Assembly (NCBI GenBank): GCA_947500035.1
Contig: CANMQP010000005.1
Span: 124,001-188,000, forward strand
Reading direction: 5' to 3'
Length of the DNA stretch: 64,000 nucleotides
From: an uncultured Kiloniellaceae bacterium
Lineage (GTDB): Bacteria; Pseudomonadota; Alphaproteobacteria; Kiloniellales; Kiloniellaceae
Under the pieces are notes generated by a model. It was not told where the DNA came from, ran no database searches, and saw only the letters and a list, made by a program, of their open reading frames with translations. The first letter of the stretch is position 1. Each line of letters starts with the position of its first letter. This document shows, piece by piece, positions 36,135 to 46,194 of this stretch. The position numbers and the translations under genes are program-made.

Positions 36135-36218
36135 CTAACCGGACGTGTGGCGGAGAGGCCGAAGACCAGGAGCATGGTCCTTCTCAAAGCCCTCGAGCTT
36201 GAGAAGGGAGCGCAGGCT

Positions 36219-36956
36219 CTAAGCGGAAACAGCTTCCTGTTCTGGCTCTGGCTTGGTCTGAGTCGCTGCCTCTTGCCCGCCGACCGGATCGCGCAGCACG
36301 TAGCCGCGTCCCCAAACGGTTTCAATGTAGTTCGCACCGCCCGTCGCTGCGGAGAGCTTCTTACGCAGCTTGCAGACGAAGACGTCGATAATCTTAAGCT
36401 CAGGTTCGTCCATACCGCCGTAAAGGTGGTTCAGGAACATCTCCTTGGTCAGGGTCGTGCCCTTGCGCAGAGAAAGCAGCTCCAGAATACCGTATTCCTT
36501 GCCGGTGAGATGCAGCGGCTGGCTGTCGACCTCAACAGTGCGGGTATCCAGATTGACCGTCAGCTTGCCGGTTTGGATGATCGAATCCGAATGGCCCTTG
36601 GAGCGGCGGACGATCGCTTGGATCCGGGCGATCAGCTCACGCTTGTCGAACGGCTTGGTCAGGTAGTCGTCGGCGCCGACACCCAGTCCCTTGATCTTAT
36701 CATCAAGACCATTCAGGCCCGAGAGAATGAGGATCGGGGTTCTGACCCGCGCAGCCCTCAGACGCCGCAAAACCTCATAGCCGTCAATATCCGGCAGCAT
36801 GAGGTCCAGAATGATAATATCGTAATCGTAAATTTTACCGATCTCGAGGCCATCCTCACCCATATCGGTGGTATCACACACATAGCCCTCGGACCGCAGC
36901 ATCATTTCGATGCCTTGTGCCGTCGCAGAATCGTCCTCGACGAGAAGTACTCTCAT
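36219..36956 (-). CDS. ctrA: Cell-cycle master response regulator CtrA
   Basis: A 245-aa OmpR-type regulator. The receiver begins [22 protein letters not shown], with phospho-Asp in [20 protein letters not shown] and Lys in [10 protein letters not shown]. The DNA-binding domain has [20 protein letters not shown] and [15 protein letters not shown]. This sequence is highly typical of alphaproteobacterial CtrA, which controls motility and, in some orders, division. ChpT delivers its phosphate, and SciP (53066-53395) blocks its activity. GGAG lies very close (two bases) to the ATG. The C-terminus has an Ala/Glu-rich tail. Confidence 0.95.
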   Translation of the reverse strand: MRVLLVEDDSATAQGIEMMLRSEGYVCDTTDMGEDGLEIGKIYDYDIIILDLMLPDIDGYEVLRRLRAARVRTPILILSGLNGLDDKIKGLGVGADDYLTKPFDKRELIARIQAIVRRSKGHSDSIIQTGKLTVNLDTRTVEVDSQPLHLTGKEYGILELLSLRKGTTLTKEMFLNHLYGGMDEPELKIIDVFVCKLRKKLSAATGGANYIETVWGRGYVLRDPVGGQEAATQTKPEPEQEAVSA

Positions 36957-37291
36957 AGCTCCAACCCAAATGGTTAAGATTAATCAAGATTAAGACCGTT
37001 AACCATTTTGGGGAAGCTTTATTAACAAACCCTTACTCAAAGACGGTTATGTACGAACAAATTTTCGCATAATTTGCAGTAATTATAAGGAGCCTCCGAT
37101 AACACTTTGATAATATTAATAAAAACACTATTAAGCGAAATTCGTAAAATTTGCAGGACTTGGACCTCAACGCAGCCGGCCGGGGATAAAAATGAGTCGG
37201 CGGCAGATTTTTTTAAATAAACCTTAAGCGTAATCGGACATCTTTGTCTTCAGCAGGGTTAGCCATAACCCTTTGAATTTCGGATGGTATC
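36957..37291. promoter_or_regulatory. A+T-rich divergent region between ctrA and fliI
   Basis: These 335 bases are strongly A+T-rich compared with the rest of the window and hold the promoters of both ctrA and fliI. No GG-N10-GC sigma-54 element was found on the fliI side. Several TTAA sites occur near 37115-37135 and 37220, without the 7-base spacing. Confidence 0.55.
36965..37036 (-). promoter_or_regulatory. ctrA upstream inverted repeat and TTAA cluster
   Basis: AAATGGTTAA (36968-36977) and TTAACCATTT (36999-37008) form a perfect 10-bp inverted repeat. It extends to CCC/GGG with one bulge and sits only about 9-55 bases before the ctrA start. Five TTAA tetranucleotides lie here, and TTAA-N7-TTAC at 37022-37036 is one base from the CtrA consensus TTAA-N7-TTAA. 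This suggests autoregulation by CtrA or an mRNA hairpin next to the ribosome-binding site. Confidence 0.55.
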
Positions 37292-38677
37292 GTGCCTCTT
37301 TTGTCGTCTTCTCTTCTCAACGAAATCGAACAGGTTCCTTCCTATCAGATCTATGGTCGCGTTGCCGGGATACTGGGAATGCTGGTTGAGGTCGCTGGTC
37401 TCGAACGGGTCCTCTCCATCGGCGCACGCTGCAATCTGGTGGCCAGGGGCAACCGGCGCGTTCCGGCGGAAGTCATCGGCTTCCGGGAGAAGCGGGCCTT
37501 GGTCCTGCCCTTTGGATCTTTGGACGGGGTGGGGCTCGGCTGTAAGGCCGAGTTGGCGGATTCGGACCCTGTCATCAGACCGCACCATGCCTGGCTCGGG
37601 CGGGTCATCAATGCCATGGGCGAGCCGATCGACGGCAAGGGACCTCTGCCGGCCGGCTTCGATCCCTATCGCTTACGGGCATCACCGCCGCCGGCGCACA
37701 GCCGCAGCCGGGTCGGCGGAAAACTCGATCTGGGTGTGCGGGCGATCAACACTTTCCTGACCTGTTGCAGCGGCCAGCGCATGGGCATCTTCGCCGGTTC
37801 GGGCGTCGGCAAGTCGGTTCTGCTCTCCATGCTGGCGCGCTACACCCAGGCCGACGTCAATGTCATCGGCCTGATCGGGGAGCGCGGCCGCGAGGTGCAG
37901 GAATGGCTTGAGGACGATCTGGGCGCAGAGGGGCTCGCCCGTTCAGTGGTCATCGTGGCGACCTCGGACGAACCGCCGCTGATGCGCCGGCAGGCCGCTT
38001 ATCTGACGCTTGCCGTTGCCGAGTACTTCCGCGACCAGGACCGTGATGTCCTCTGCATGATGGATTCCGTGACCCGTTTTGCCATGGCCATGCGCGAGAT
38101 CGGGCTGGCCGCCGGGGAGCCGCCTGCGAGTAAAGGCTATACCCCATCGGTTTTTGCCGAACTGCCGCAACTGCTGGAACGCGCCGGACCGGGCGTCGGC
38201 AAGGGTTCGATCACCGGTCTCTTCACGGTTCTGGTGGAGGGCGATGATCACAACGAGCCGGTCGCCGATGCCGTGCGCGGCATTCTGGACGGCCACATCG
38301 TGCTTGAGCGCGGCATCGCGGAGCGCAACCGCTATCCGGCGATTAACATTCTGCGCAGCATTTCGCGCACCATGCCCGGCTGCAATTCGGAGCTCGAGAC
38401 CGCGCTGGTGACCCGCGCGCGCAGTCTGCTCTCGACCTATGAGGACATGGCGGAACTGATCCGCATCGGCGCCTACAAGCAGGGCAGCGATGCGGCGACG
38501 GACGAGGCGCTGGCCTATTACCCGGCGCTCGAGGCCTTCCTGTCGCAGAGCCGGAACCAGAGATTTCAGATCGAAGACGGCTATGCCGAGCTCGCGCGTC
38601 TGCTCAACGAAGCCTGGCCTGCTGCGGGGGCAAACGTTCAGCCCGCTGCAGAGGCTCACGCCGAGAGGGTTGCCTGA
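37292..38677 (+). CDS. fliI: Flagellar export ATPase FliI
   Basis: This 461-aa F1-beta-like ATPase drives unfolding and delivery of flagellar proteins to the export gate. It has the Walker A motif [26 protein letters not shown], Walker [16 protein letters not shown], and the family segment [15 protein letters not shown]. It starts at GTG 37292 behind GGATGG. It forms an operon with fliJ. Its regulator FliH is encoded on the other strand (48869-49957). Confidence 0.95.
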   Translation: MPLLSSSLLNEIEQVPSYQIYGRVAGILGMLVEVAGLERVLSIGARCNLVARGNRRVPAEVIGFREKRALVLPFGSLDGVGLGCKAELADSDPVIRPHHAWLGRVINAMGEPIDGKGPLPAGFDPYRLRASPPPAHSRSRVGGKLDLGVRAINTFLTCCSGQRMGIFAGSGVGKSVLLSMLARYTQADVNVIGLIGERGREVQEWLEDDLGAEGLARSVVIVATSDEPPLMRRQAAYLTLAVAEYFRDQDRDVLCMMDSVTRFAMAMREIGLAAGEPPASKGYTPSVFAELPQLLERAGPGVGKGSITGLFTVLVEGDDHNEPVADAVRGILDGHIVLERGIAERNRYPAINILRSISRTMPGCNSELETALVTRARSLLSTYEDMAELIRIGAYKQGSDAATDEALAYYPALEAFLSQSRNQRFQIEDGYAELARLLNEAWPAAGANVQPAAEAHAERVA

Positions 38678-38809
38678 GCGGGAAGATTTGACGCAAAAGG
38701 CGCATCAGCTCGGCCGGCGAACGAAACTCTTCAGGTTTTTCCTTGAGAACGGGAGAGCTTCTCGACGCAAGTGAAATAGAGACCGACTTAAAAAAAGGGT
38801 GTGGGGACT

Positions 38810-39235
38810 GTGACAGCATTAAACAGCCTGGTGCGGGTGCATCAGTGGGAGCTCGACGAGAAGCGGCAGAAACTTGCCGACATGGAGCGGCTGCTCGACA
38901 AACTGCACAACGACCTGGTGCAGATCGAACAGGCCTATGAGTCGGAGAAGAAGATCGCGACGACGTCGCCTGATGCCGCCGCAGCTTTCCCGAACTACGC
39001 CGACGCGGTCAAACTGCGGCGTCAGCGCATTCAGGAGTCCATGCAGGTGCTCAGCGCGTCGATTGAAGCCGCTCGGGAAGAAGTGCGTGCGTCTTTCCAG
39101 GAACTCAAAAAGTATCAGACGGCCGAAAGCAACGAACAGCGCCGCGAGAAGGCCAAACGCGCCAAACGCGAACAGCAGGCGCTCGATGAGGTGGGACTGA
39201 ACCTCTATCGCCGCCGGACCGCGCGGCGGGCTTAG
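38810..39235 (+). CDS. fliJ: Flagellar export chaperone/stalk protein FliJ
   Basis: A 141-aa, almost wholly helical coiled-coil protein rich in Glu, Lys, Arg and Gln, with the FliJ start pattern LVRVHQWELDEKRQKLADMERLLDKL split over two turns. FliJ sits in the centre of the FliI hexamer. GTG 38810 follows GGGG and is preferred to the GTG at 38801. It is immediately downstream of fliI. Confidence 0.85.
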   Translation: MTALNSLVRVHQWELDEKRQKLADMERLLDKLHNDLVQIEQAYESEKKIATTSPDAAAAFPNYADAVKLRRQRIQESMQVLSASIEAAREEVRASFQELKKYQTAESNEQRREKAKRAKREQQALDEVGLNLYRRRTARRA

Positions 39236-39367
39236 TGTGCGGGTCTGGCGAATCTGCGTGGATCAACCTCTCTTTAAGTTTCGGTGACTATATTTAGTTA
39301 ACATCAGACCTGCCGGACGAAGCTTCCCATGCCCGGCTTTCGACGACGATCGATAACGGTGGTGAAA

Positions 39368-40468
39368 ATGGACAAGGGCTGCATTCTCGTGACGGGTGGC
39401 GCCGGTTTTATCGGCAGCAACTTTGTGCAGATGGCTTTGGGCCAGGGCTACAGGGTTGTGAACCTGGATGCGCTGACCTACGCGGGGGGATCTTTCGTTC
39501 TCAATGATCTGCTGCGTCATCCGGACCACCGCTTCGTGAATGACAGGATTGAGGACCGCGAGGTCGTCGATGTCATTCTCCGCCAGCACGCCCCCTCAGC
39601 CATCATCAACTTTGCAGCGGAGACCCATGTCGATCGTTCGATCGACAATCCGGGGATCTTCGTTCAAAGCAACGTGGTCGGTGTTCAAAACCTGCTGGAT
39701 GCGGCCGTGCGTTATCAGGCGGGACTGGCGGATCACGAAAGCCGCAGTTTCCGGTTTCTGCAGATCTCGACCGACGAAGTGTTCGGCTCGATCGACGGTG
39801 CCGCCGCGACGGAGGAGAGTCCTTACCAGCCGAACTCGCCCTATTCCGCGAGCAAGGCCGCGGCTGACCATCTGGTGCGGGCGTACCACACGACCTACGG
39901 CCTGCCGAGCTTGATCACTGTCGCCACCAACAACTACGGCCCGATGCAGTTTCCGGAAAAGCTGATTCCCCTGATGATCCTGAAGGCGGTGCGCGAGCTG
40001 CCTCTGCCGGTCTACGGCGATGGCGGGAATGTGCGCGACTGGCTTTACGTCAAGGACCATTGCCGCGCCGTGTTCACGGTGCTGGAGGCCGGGCAGCCGG
40101 GCGGCACCTACAACGTCGCCGGCGGCAATCAGGCGTCCAACCTCGATGTGGTGCGCAAGATCTGCCGCTCGCTGGACCGTCGAAAGGTCATGACCGGCGG
40201 CGCGTCCCATGAAGAACTGATTTCCTTTGTCACCGACCGGCCCGGCCACGACCGGCGCTATGCTTTGGACGCCACGAAGCTGATGACAAAGCTGGATTGG
40301 AAACCAGAGGCCGACTTTGAAACCGCCCTGGAAGAAACCATTGACTGGTATCTGGACACACCCGACTTCTGGAAGCCGATTATCGGCAGCAGCTACGACG
40401 GTCACCGTCTCGGTCTCGGCAGGCCGGAGCTCGTGGAGCTGCCGCCTGCGCGCGTTGCCACCGGCTGA
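39368..40468 (+). CDS. rfbB: dTDP-glucose 4,6-dehydratase (RfbB/RmlB)
   Basis: A 366-aa short-chain dehydrogenase/reductase enzyme that makes dTDP-4-keto-6-deoxyglucose. It has the NAD-binding VTGGAGFIGSNFV, the family signature DRSIDNP, STDEVFG, the catalytic YSASKAAAD, and NNYGPMQFPEKL. ATG 39368 begins the domain; the frame runs back to 39329. It lies 132 bases after fliJ and converges with the second FliK-like gene. No rmlA, rmlC or rmlD gene is adjacent. Its product could feed a 6-deoxy or amino sugar used on flagellin or surface polysaccharide. Confidence 0.9.
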   Translation: MDKGCILVTGGAGFIGSNFVQMALGQGYRVVNLDALTYAGGSFVLNDLLRHPDHRFVNDRIEDREVVDVILRQHAPSAIINFAAETHVDRSIDNPGIFVQSNVVGVQNLLDAAVRYQAGLADHESRSFRFLQISTDEVFGSIDGAAATEESPYQPNSPYSASKAAADHLVRAYHTTYGLPSLITVATNNYGPMQFPEKLIPLMILKAVRELPLPVYGDGGNVRDWLYVKDHCRAVFTVLEAGQPGGTYNVAGGNQASNLDVVRKICRSLDRRKVMTGGASHEELISFVTDRPGHDRRYALDATKLMTKLDWKPEADFETALEETIDWYLDTPDFWKPIIGSSYDGHRLGLGRPELVELPPARVATG

Positions 40469-40486
40469 CGAAAGCCCCAAAGGGCC

Positions 40487-42163
40487 TCAGATCATAAGGT
40501 CCGGGGAGTCCGTCAGCCCGGCACTCTCGACCGCCTTGGAGCGCCAGTCGCCGGACGCCTCAAAGACGATCTGACCGGCGAGTCCCAAGCTGTGATTGCT
40601 TTCGCTGAAGATCCTGATGATCTCGTCACGCATGCTTTGCGAGAAGGGCCTGCGGGTTCTCAGGATCAGATCGAAGAGTTTTGAGCGGATCAGGCCGTCG
40701 AGCTGCAGGTCGCCCATTTTCGTCAATTCGATTTCCAGAACGAAACGGGTCGTATCCGCTCCCGATTGCTCCTGGCCGTTACCTTCGCCGTCTTCCTGGT
40801 CACGGCGGATGAAAAGGCGCAGTTGACGGATCTGCTGATCGTCGAGAAACGGCAGGATCAGCGTCCGCCATTCGCCCCCCGCCGCCTCTGAAATCCGTCC
40901 CGCCTGCGCGAGATCCTGATCTAGTTTTCCGACCAGGTCGCGATGGCCTTCGCGTTGCATCTGATCCACCGTCGCGCGGCCCAGCCAGCCATTGAGCTGC
41001 CCTGTGTTCAATGCCGATAGCAGAAAGAGCATGTTGGAGCCCAGGGCCGCTCCCGCAGTGGGCACCCGGCTCATGATCTTGGACGCCAAGGCGCCAGAGA
41101 GACCGCTTGTCTCGTTTGGACGCGCGACTGCGTCCAGGCCCGGCCAGGCGAAGCTGGAACCTTGAAGGGGGTGAGTGAGCGGATTGAGCGGCACGGCGGA
41201 TCCGGCGGTTGCTTGGGGAAGACTATGACTCAGAACTTGGATCTGGACTTTGGTGCCCAGGGGCAACTGAACACCGTTTTCCAGGGACAGGATGCCGAAT
41301 GGGGTTTGCAGGACGGGGCGTCCATTGGCTGCCGAGGCGATGACAGTGCCCGGAAGTATGGGGTCCCTGGCTGTCGGCGAGGCACCGGCCACCGCCGGGC
41401 TTGTCGGTCCTGCACTCGCTGCTGCCGGCGTTGTAGCGGGGCTGGGCGCCGCCGCGCTGGCGGGCGTTGCCGTGGTCGTTGCTGTCGGGTTCGCCTGGAC
41501 GCCGACTGCGCCGCCATTGATCGCGGTCAACTGAACCTGAAACTGAGCGCCGGCGGTGAGCTGCCGGAGGACGGCGGGAATCTGCAGGCTCGCCGCAGCG
41601 GCATTGCCCGGCAGGGGTGCGCCGGGAACAGGGCCGGCGCCTGGAGCGTTGCCGCCCGGAAGGGTGTTTCCACCCGCGGGGACCGGTGACGGGCTTCCTC
41701 TGGATTCAAGCGTTGCCAGCAGGATCTGGTGTGGCAGTCGGACTGCCGCGTCGGCAAGGGCCTTGGCGGCTGCGTCCGGCAGGTTTGCGGGGATTTCGGG
41801 TTTTACGATCTGCAACTGAACCTGGCCGCCGTCGCGGATCTGCAGCGCGACCTTGGTACCCGTCGCCAGGGCCAGCTTAGACTCCAGTTCAAAGCTGCCG
41901 TACCTCGTCATGATTTTGAGCAGCGCGGAATCTTCCGCCGTTGCCACTGTACCGGAGAGCACGGTGCCGCCGGGCAATGTCGAGAGCAGCTCCGGGGCCT
42001 TGATGACCGGAATCTGAACGGGCTGGGTGGCGGCGGGGGACGTGGCTGCGGCGCCGGTGGCGGGCGGCACGGGCGTGACCGTGCCGGAGGAGGAGGCCGT
42101 CTGGCTGGGCGCCGCAGTGCCTGAGGGCTGTGACGGAGGGGGAGAGGGTGAGACGCTTCTCAT
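40487..42163 (-). CDS. Second FliK-like (hook-length control-type) protein
   Basis: A 558-aa protein with a long Pro/Ala/Thr-rich region (residues about 1-330) and a folded C-terminal part. The C-terminal region (ELTKMGDLQLDGLIRSK ... SMRDEIIRIFSESNHSLGLAGQIVFE) resembles the Flg_hook domain of FliK. It is the last gene of the fliF-flhG operon and overlaps flhG by four bases. A canonical FliK gene exists at 55726. It may be a divergent hook-length or export-specificity factor; its function is unproven. Confidence 0.65.
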   Translation of the reverse strand: MRSVSPSPPPSQPSGTAAPSQTASSSGTVTPVPPATGAAATSPAATQPVQIPVIKAPELLSTLPGGTVLSGTVATAEDSALLKIMTRYGSFELESKLALATGTKVALQIRDGGQVQLQIVKPEIPANLPDAAAKALADAAVRLPHQILLATLESRGSPSPVPAGGNTLPGGNAPGAGPVPGAPLPGNAAAASLQIPAVLRQLTAGAQFQVQLTAINGGAVGVQANPTATTTATPASAAAPSPATTPAAASAGPTSPAVAGASPTARDPILPGTVIASAANGRPVLQTPFGILSLENGVQLPLGTKVQIQVLSHSLPQATAGSAVPLNPLTHPLQGSSFAWPGLDAVARPNETSGLSGALASKIMSRVPTAGAALGSNMLFLLSALNTGQLNGWLGRATVDQMQREGHRDLVGKLDQDLAQAGRISEAAGGEWRTLILPFLDDQQIRQLRLFIRRDQEDGEGNGQEQSGADTTRFVLEIELTKMGDLQLDGLIRSKLFDLILRTRRPFSQSMRDEIIRIFSESNHSLGLAGQIVFEASGDWRSKAVESAGLTDSPDLMI

Positions 42164-42942
42164 GGACCGTTGATCAGACGCCGGGCCAGGGCTTCGATAT
42201 CCTCGGCCGCTTTGGAGTTGGGGTGCCGGGTCAGCAGGGGCGTCTGGTGCCGGATGCTCTCCTTGACCGAACTGTCGCGCCGGATGATACCGGCCAGCGG
42301 CGGGGTGAACTTCAGGAAGGATTCGCAGGCCTTGCGGATCGTTCCATAGGTCCGCTGGCCCTCGCTCACGCTGTCCGCCATGTTGACGACCACGCGCAGA
42401 TCCATCCCCGGAAACTGTTGGTGTGTCAGCTTGATGAAGGCATAGGCGTCGGTCAGGGATGTCGGCTCGTCATTGGTGACCACAAGACAGGTGCCGGCGA
42501 GGTTGGCGAACTGACGGACGGTGCGCTCGATCCCCGCGCCCAGATCCAGAATGACGTAGCCGTAGTTGTTTGAGAGCACGACCAGATCTGAAATCAGGCC
42601 GCCCAGCCGGTTATTGGGCAGGTTGGCCAGATTGCCGGAGCCAGACCGGCCCGCAATGACATCGAAGCCACCGATATCGTAGCGCACCTTGGCGGCTTCC
42701 AGCGCATAACGTCCGGCGATCACGCCGCCCAGATCCCGCTCCGGGGCCAGGTCAAGCTGAATGTCCACGTTCGCAAGGCCGAGATCGCCGTCAAAAAGCA
42801 TCGTCGCCTTGCCCGCATTGGCCAGCGCCTGGGAGAGGGACACCGACAACCAGGTCTTCCCCACGCCGCCCTTGCCGGAGGCGACGGCGACGATGTTTGC
42901 GGATGACTTTCCGTTATCGGCAAGTGCGTTTGATACTTCCAT
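42160..42942 (-). CDS. flhG: Flagellar number regulator FlhG (FleN/MinD-like ATPase)
   Basis: A 260-aa ParA/MinD-type ATPase with the deviant Walker A SGKGGVGKTWLSVSLS, LFDGDLGLANVDI, and VILDLGAGIE. FlhG works with FlhF to set flagellar number and placement. The frame is open to 43266 but overlaps flhF; ATG 42942 starts two bases after the flhF stop. Coupling to flhF supports the call. Confidence 0.92.
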   Translation of the reverse strand: MEVSNALADNGKSSANIVAVASGKGGVGKTWLSVSLSQALANAGKATMLFDGDLGLANVDIQLDLAPERDLGGVIAGRYALEAAKVRYDIGGFDVIAGRSGSGNLANLPNNRLGGLISDLVVLSNNYGYVILDLGAGIERTVRQFANLAGTCLVVTNDEPTSLTDAYAFIKLTHQQFPGMDLRVVVNMADSVSEGQRTYGTIRKACESFLKFTPPLAGIIRRDSSVKESIRHQTPLLTRHPNSKAAEDIEALARRLINGP

Positions 42943-42944
42943 TA

Positions 42945-43922
42945 TCACAGTGTTCCCAAAACGAGCGACAGATGCTCTTGCGTATTCGTGGCGGGTTGAA
43001 GCAGGCGGGCCATGGAGACCGGGTTGATCGGGGCAAGTCCGTTGCCGATCTGCGCGGAAATGCCGACACCCATGAGACTGAAGCGGCCGGCGTGGGCGGC
43101 GCAGAGCAACCCGCCGTAGCGGCGGCTGGAATCGAGCCGGGTCATGATCAGGTGGCGGGTTCCGGCGTCCCGGAAGGCGAGGGCGCATTCGGCCTGTTCG
43201 TAACAGTCTCCACCCGACGGCAGAACCAGGATGGTCTGCGCGCCGACCTTCCCGGCGGTCTCGCACAGCTCTTGCAATGCGGCTTCGTCATAGGGCGATA
43301 CACCCGGGGTATCGATCACGATCAGAGGATCTTTCGGCGAGGCCGCGATCACTGCCGAGAGAGCGTTTGCCGTGTCGGCCCGCTGCAGCGGAACCTCGAG
43401 GGCTGCCGCAAAGGTCTCGGCCTGGGACATGCCGCCGGCTTTCTCAGCGTCCATGGTGATCAGGCTCGCGTCCTGTCCCGCCAGACGGGCCAGCGCGCAG
43501 AGCTTCGCGGCTGTTGCCGTCTTGCCCGACCCGCTCGGGCCGATGATCATCACCGGGTGCTTGCTGGCGGCCGTTGGCAGGGGGGCGAAATCGAAGGCAC
43601 CGTCCAGAACGCCCGCAAGGGCCATGACGTTGTCCTCGGCATTCAATCCCGACGCATTGCTCAGGAGGCGGTTGGCGAGAGGGGCTGGAACCTGGTGGTA
43701 ATCGAGCACCTCCGACATGCCGTCGACGGTTTCGATCAGGCTCTCGGGCTCCTGCAGATCGAGTTCGTCGTCCAGGTCGCTGTCCAGGGCCGCCATCACC
43801 TTGACGCCGAGCGCACCGCCCAGCTCCTGGGTCGAGAGGATGACCGCATCCAGGCCCAGTTCCTCGCGGACCTGGTGCATGGCATCGGGCAGCGTTTCGG
43901 CCGTGAAGCTTCTAAGCCGCAT
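42945..43922 (-). CDS. flhF: Flagellar GTPase FlhF
   Basis: A 325-aa SRP-type GTPase that marks the site of flagellar assembly. It has the N-terminal FlhF start MRLRSFTAETLPDAM, and a G domain with GPSGSGKT, ITMDAEKAGG, and VIDTPGVSP (G3, with Thr before Pro). The late TRLDSSRRYGG fits the G4 region. It is shorter than many gammaproteobacterial FlhF proteins because the middle B region is small. Confidence 0.93.
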   Translation of the reverse strand: MRLRSFTAETLPDAMHQVREELGLDAVILSTQELGGALGVKVMAALDSDLDDELDLQEPESLIETVDGMSEVLDYHQVPAPLANRLLSNASGLNAEDNVMALAGVLDGAFDFAPLPTAASKHPVMIIGPSGSGKTATAAKLCALARLAGQDASLITMDAEKAGGMSQAETFAAALEVPLQRADTANALSAVIAASPKDPLIVIDTPGVSPYDEAALQELCETAGKVGAQTILVLPSGGDCYEQAECALAFRDAGTRHLIMTRLDSSRRYGGLLCAAHAGRFSLMGVGISAQIGNGLAPINPVSMARLLQPATNTQEHLSLVLGTL

Positions 43923-44010
43923 GGGACTTACCGCCTCCCACAGACTTCTGCACGCTGGCCCAGTGGCCTGACTCTATGGCTAACTTACTAATCACGCTAA
44001 TGAACTCTAT

Positions 44011-46128
44011 CTACAACTGGCCAAGGGTTTTGATCTTGGCCCTGGGGTGAACTTCGTTTTGGGAGAGCACGACCGTCGAGGGCCGGAAACGTTCGACGAT
44101 CGAACGCACGTAAGGGCGGATACCCGGACTGGTCATGAGAACCGGGGTTTCGCCCATCATGGCGTGCTGCTCGAAGGTCTTGCGGACCTCTCCGATGAAT
44201 TCCTGCAGTTTCGAGGGGGCCATGGAAAGCTGACGTTCCTCGCCGTCGCCGATGATCGCTTCCGCGAAAGCCTGCTCCCAGTTCGGTGTCATGGTAACCA
44301 TCGGAATGAAACCGGCTTCGTTGATCTGCGCATTGGAAATCTGCCGGGCAAGCCGCGCGCGCACATGCTCGGTGATTGCGGTGACGTTGCGGGTGTAACC
44401 GCAAGCCTCGGACACGCCCTCCAGGATGGTCGGCAGGTCGCGGATCGAGACCCGCTCGTTTAAAAGGTTTTGCAGAACCCGCTGGATACCGCCCACGGAA
44501 ATCTGCGCGGGGACCAGGTCGGCGATCAGCTTCTGCTGATCGGAATCCAGTTCGTCCATCAGCTTTTGCGTCTCGGCGTAAGACATCAGTTCGGCGACGT
44601 TGTCCTTGACCACTTCGGTCAAATGGGTCGTCACCACGGTCGGTGGGTCGACGACCGTGTAGCCCCGGAAAAGAGCTTCTTCGCGGCTGGCTTCGTCGAC
44701 CCACTTCGCGGGAAGACCGAAAGTCGGCTCGATGGTGTCTTCGCCGGGCAGGGAAATCTTTTCGCCGCGCGGGTCCATGATCAGCAGCATGTTGGGCCGC
44801 AGTTCGCCGCTGCCTGCCTCGATCTCCTTGACCCGGATGATGTAGTTGTTGGCCGGCAGCTGCAGATTATCCTGGATACGCACTGACGGCAGGATAAAGC
44901 CCAGGTCCTGTGCCATCTGCCGCCGCAGGGCCTTGATCTGATCGGTCAGCCGCTGTCCGCCCTGACCGTTGATCAAAGGCAGCAGGCCATACCCCAGTTC
45001 AAGGCGCAGGTTGTCGATCTGCAGGGAGTTCGAGATCGGGTCTTCCGCAACCGGTATGGCCTGGGCTTCGGCTTTCTTGGCCGCTTCCGCGTCCTGTTCG
45101 GCCGTGTCGATCTTCCGGTTCGATTTCCAGGCCAGGCCACCGGTGACCGCCGCGATCATCAGGAAAGGGACGGCGGGAATGCCGGGCAGCAGCGCAAGCG
45201 CCACCATCAGAAAGGATGAGAGACCGAGCGCGCGGGGATAACCGCCAAGCTGTCCGAAAACCGCCTTGTCGGCGGAGCCGGTCTGGGTCGTCTGCGAGAC
45301 CAGGATACCGGCGGCTGTCGATACGATGATTGCGGGGATCTGGCTGACCAGTCCGTCACCGACGGTCAGCATAGTGTAGGCTTCGGCCGCTTCGCCGAAG
45401 TCCAGATCCATCTGCGCGACACCGATAATGATGCCGCCGATGACGTTGATGAAGGTAATCAGCAGACCGGCGATGGCATCGCCGCGCACGAACTTCGCGG
45501 CACCGTCCATGGAGCCGAAGAAGTTGCTCTCGTCCTCAAGGGTTTTGCGCCGGTCGCGCGCCGCCTGTTCATCGATCAGACCCGCCGAGAGGTCGGCGTC
45601 GATGGCCATCTGCTTGCCCGGCATGGCGTCCAGGCTGAAACGCGCCGAGACCTCGGCGATACGGCCGGAACCCTTGGTGATGACGATGAAGTTCACGATC
45701 ACCAGGATCGAGAAGACGATAATCCCGATCACGAAGTTGCCGCTCATGACGAAGCCGCCGAAGGCTTCGATCACCTTACCGGCGGCATTGGTACCCTCGT
45801 GGCCGTTGGCCAGGATCAGGCGCGTTGAGGCCAGATTGAGCGACAGCCGGAGCATGGTCGCGATCAGAAGCACCGTCGGGAAGGAACTGAAGTCCAGCGG
45901 CCGGCTGATGAAAAGTGCGGTCATCAGGATCAGCACCGAAAGCGTCATGGACAGCGCAAGCGCGACGTCCAGCAACCAGCCGGGCAGGGGCAGGATCAGG
46001 ACGACCAGAATGCAGACGACACCCAGCGCAAGGGCGATGTCGCCGCGCTTTAAGAAGTCCAGCGCGCTGTTGAATGACTCCCGCGAGGCGCTTGGTTGGG
46101 CGTCATCCGAAGTGCTGGTCTCGGACAT
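44011..46128 (-). CDS. flhA: Flagellar export gate protein FlhA
   Basis: A 705-aa type III export gate subunit with eight N-terminal membrane helices. The conserved loop includes KGSGRIAEVSARFSLDAMPGKQMAIDADL, in two parts, and DFGEAAEAYTMLTVGDGLVSQIP. The large cytoplasmic domain from about residue 350 ends in SQNEVHPRAKIKTLG. Upstream spacing (66 bases from flbD) fits the fliF operon. FlhB and FliPQR are not encoded in this window. Confidence 0.95.
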   Translation of the reverse strand: MSETSTSDDAQPSASRESFNSALDFLKRGDIALALGVVCILVVLILPLPGWLLDVALALSMTLSVLILMTALFISRPLDFSSFPTVLLIATMLRLSLNLASTRLILANGHEGTNAAGKVIEAFGGFVMSGNFVIGIIVFSILVIVNFIVITKGSGRIAEVSARFSLDAMPGKQMAIDADLSAGLIDEQAARDRRKTLEDESNFFGSMDGAAKFVRGDAIAGLLITFINVIGGIIIGVAQMDLDFGEAAEAYTMLTVGDGLVSQIPAIIVSTAAGILVSQTTQTGSADKAVFGQLGGYPRALGLSSFLMVALALLPGIPAVPFLMIAAVTGGLAWKSNRKIDTAEQDAEAAKKAEAQAIPVAEDPISNSLQIDNLRLELGYGLLPLINGQGGQRLTDQIKALRRQMAQDLGFILPSVRIQDNLQLPANNYIIRVKEIEAGSGELRPNMLLIMDPRGEKISLPGEDTIEPTFGLPAKWVDEASREEALFRGYTVVDPPTVVTTHLTEVVKDNVAELMSYAETQKLMDELDSDQQKLIADLVPAQISVGGIQRVLQNLLNERVSIRDLPTILEGVSEACGYTRNVTAITEHVRARLARQISNAQINEAGFIPMVTMTPNWEQAFAEAIIGDGEERQLSMAPSKLQEFIGEVRKTFEQHAMMGETPVLMTSPGIRPYVRSIVERFRPSTVVLSQNEVHPRAKIKTLGQL

Positions 46129-46194
46129 AAACTAATCCAGTCGTGATACCGGGCCGCAGCGAACTGTCGGCCAATCGCTGTTGTCTTTTCCGGG

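Noticed and set aside
42943-43266. N-terminal extension of flhG
   Set aside because: It is Arg/Pro-rich noise read from within flhF. The MinD-like fold begins at 42942.
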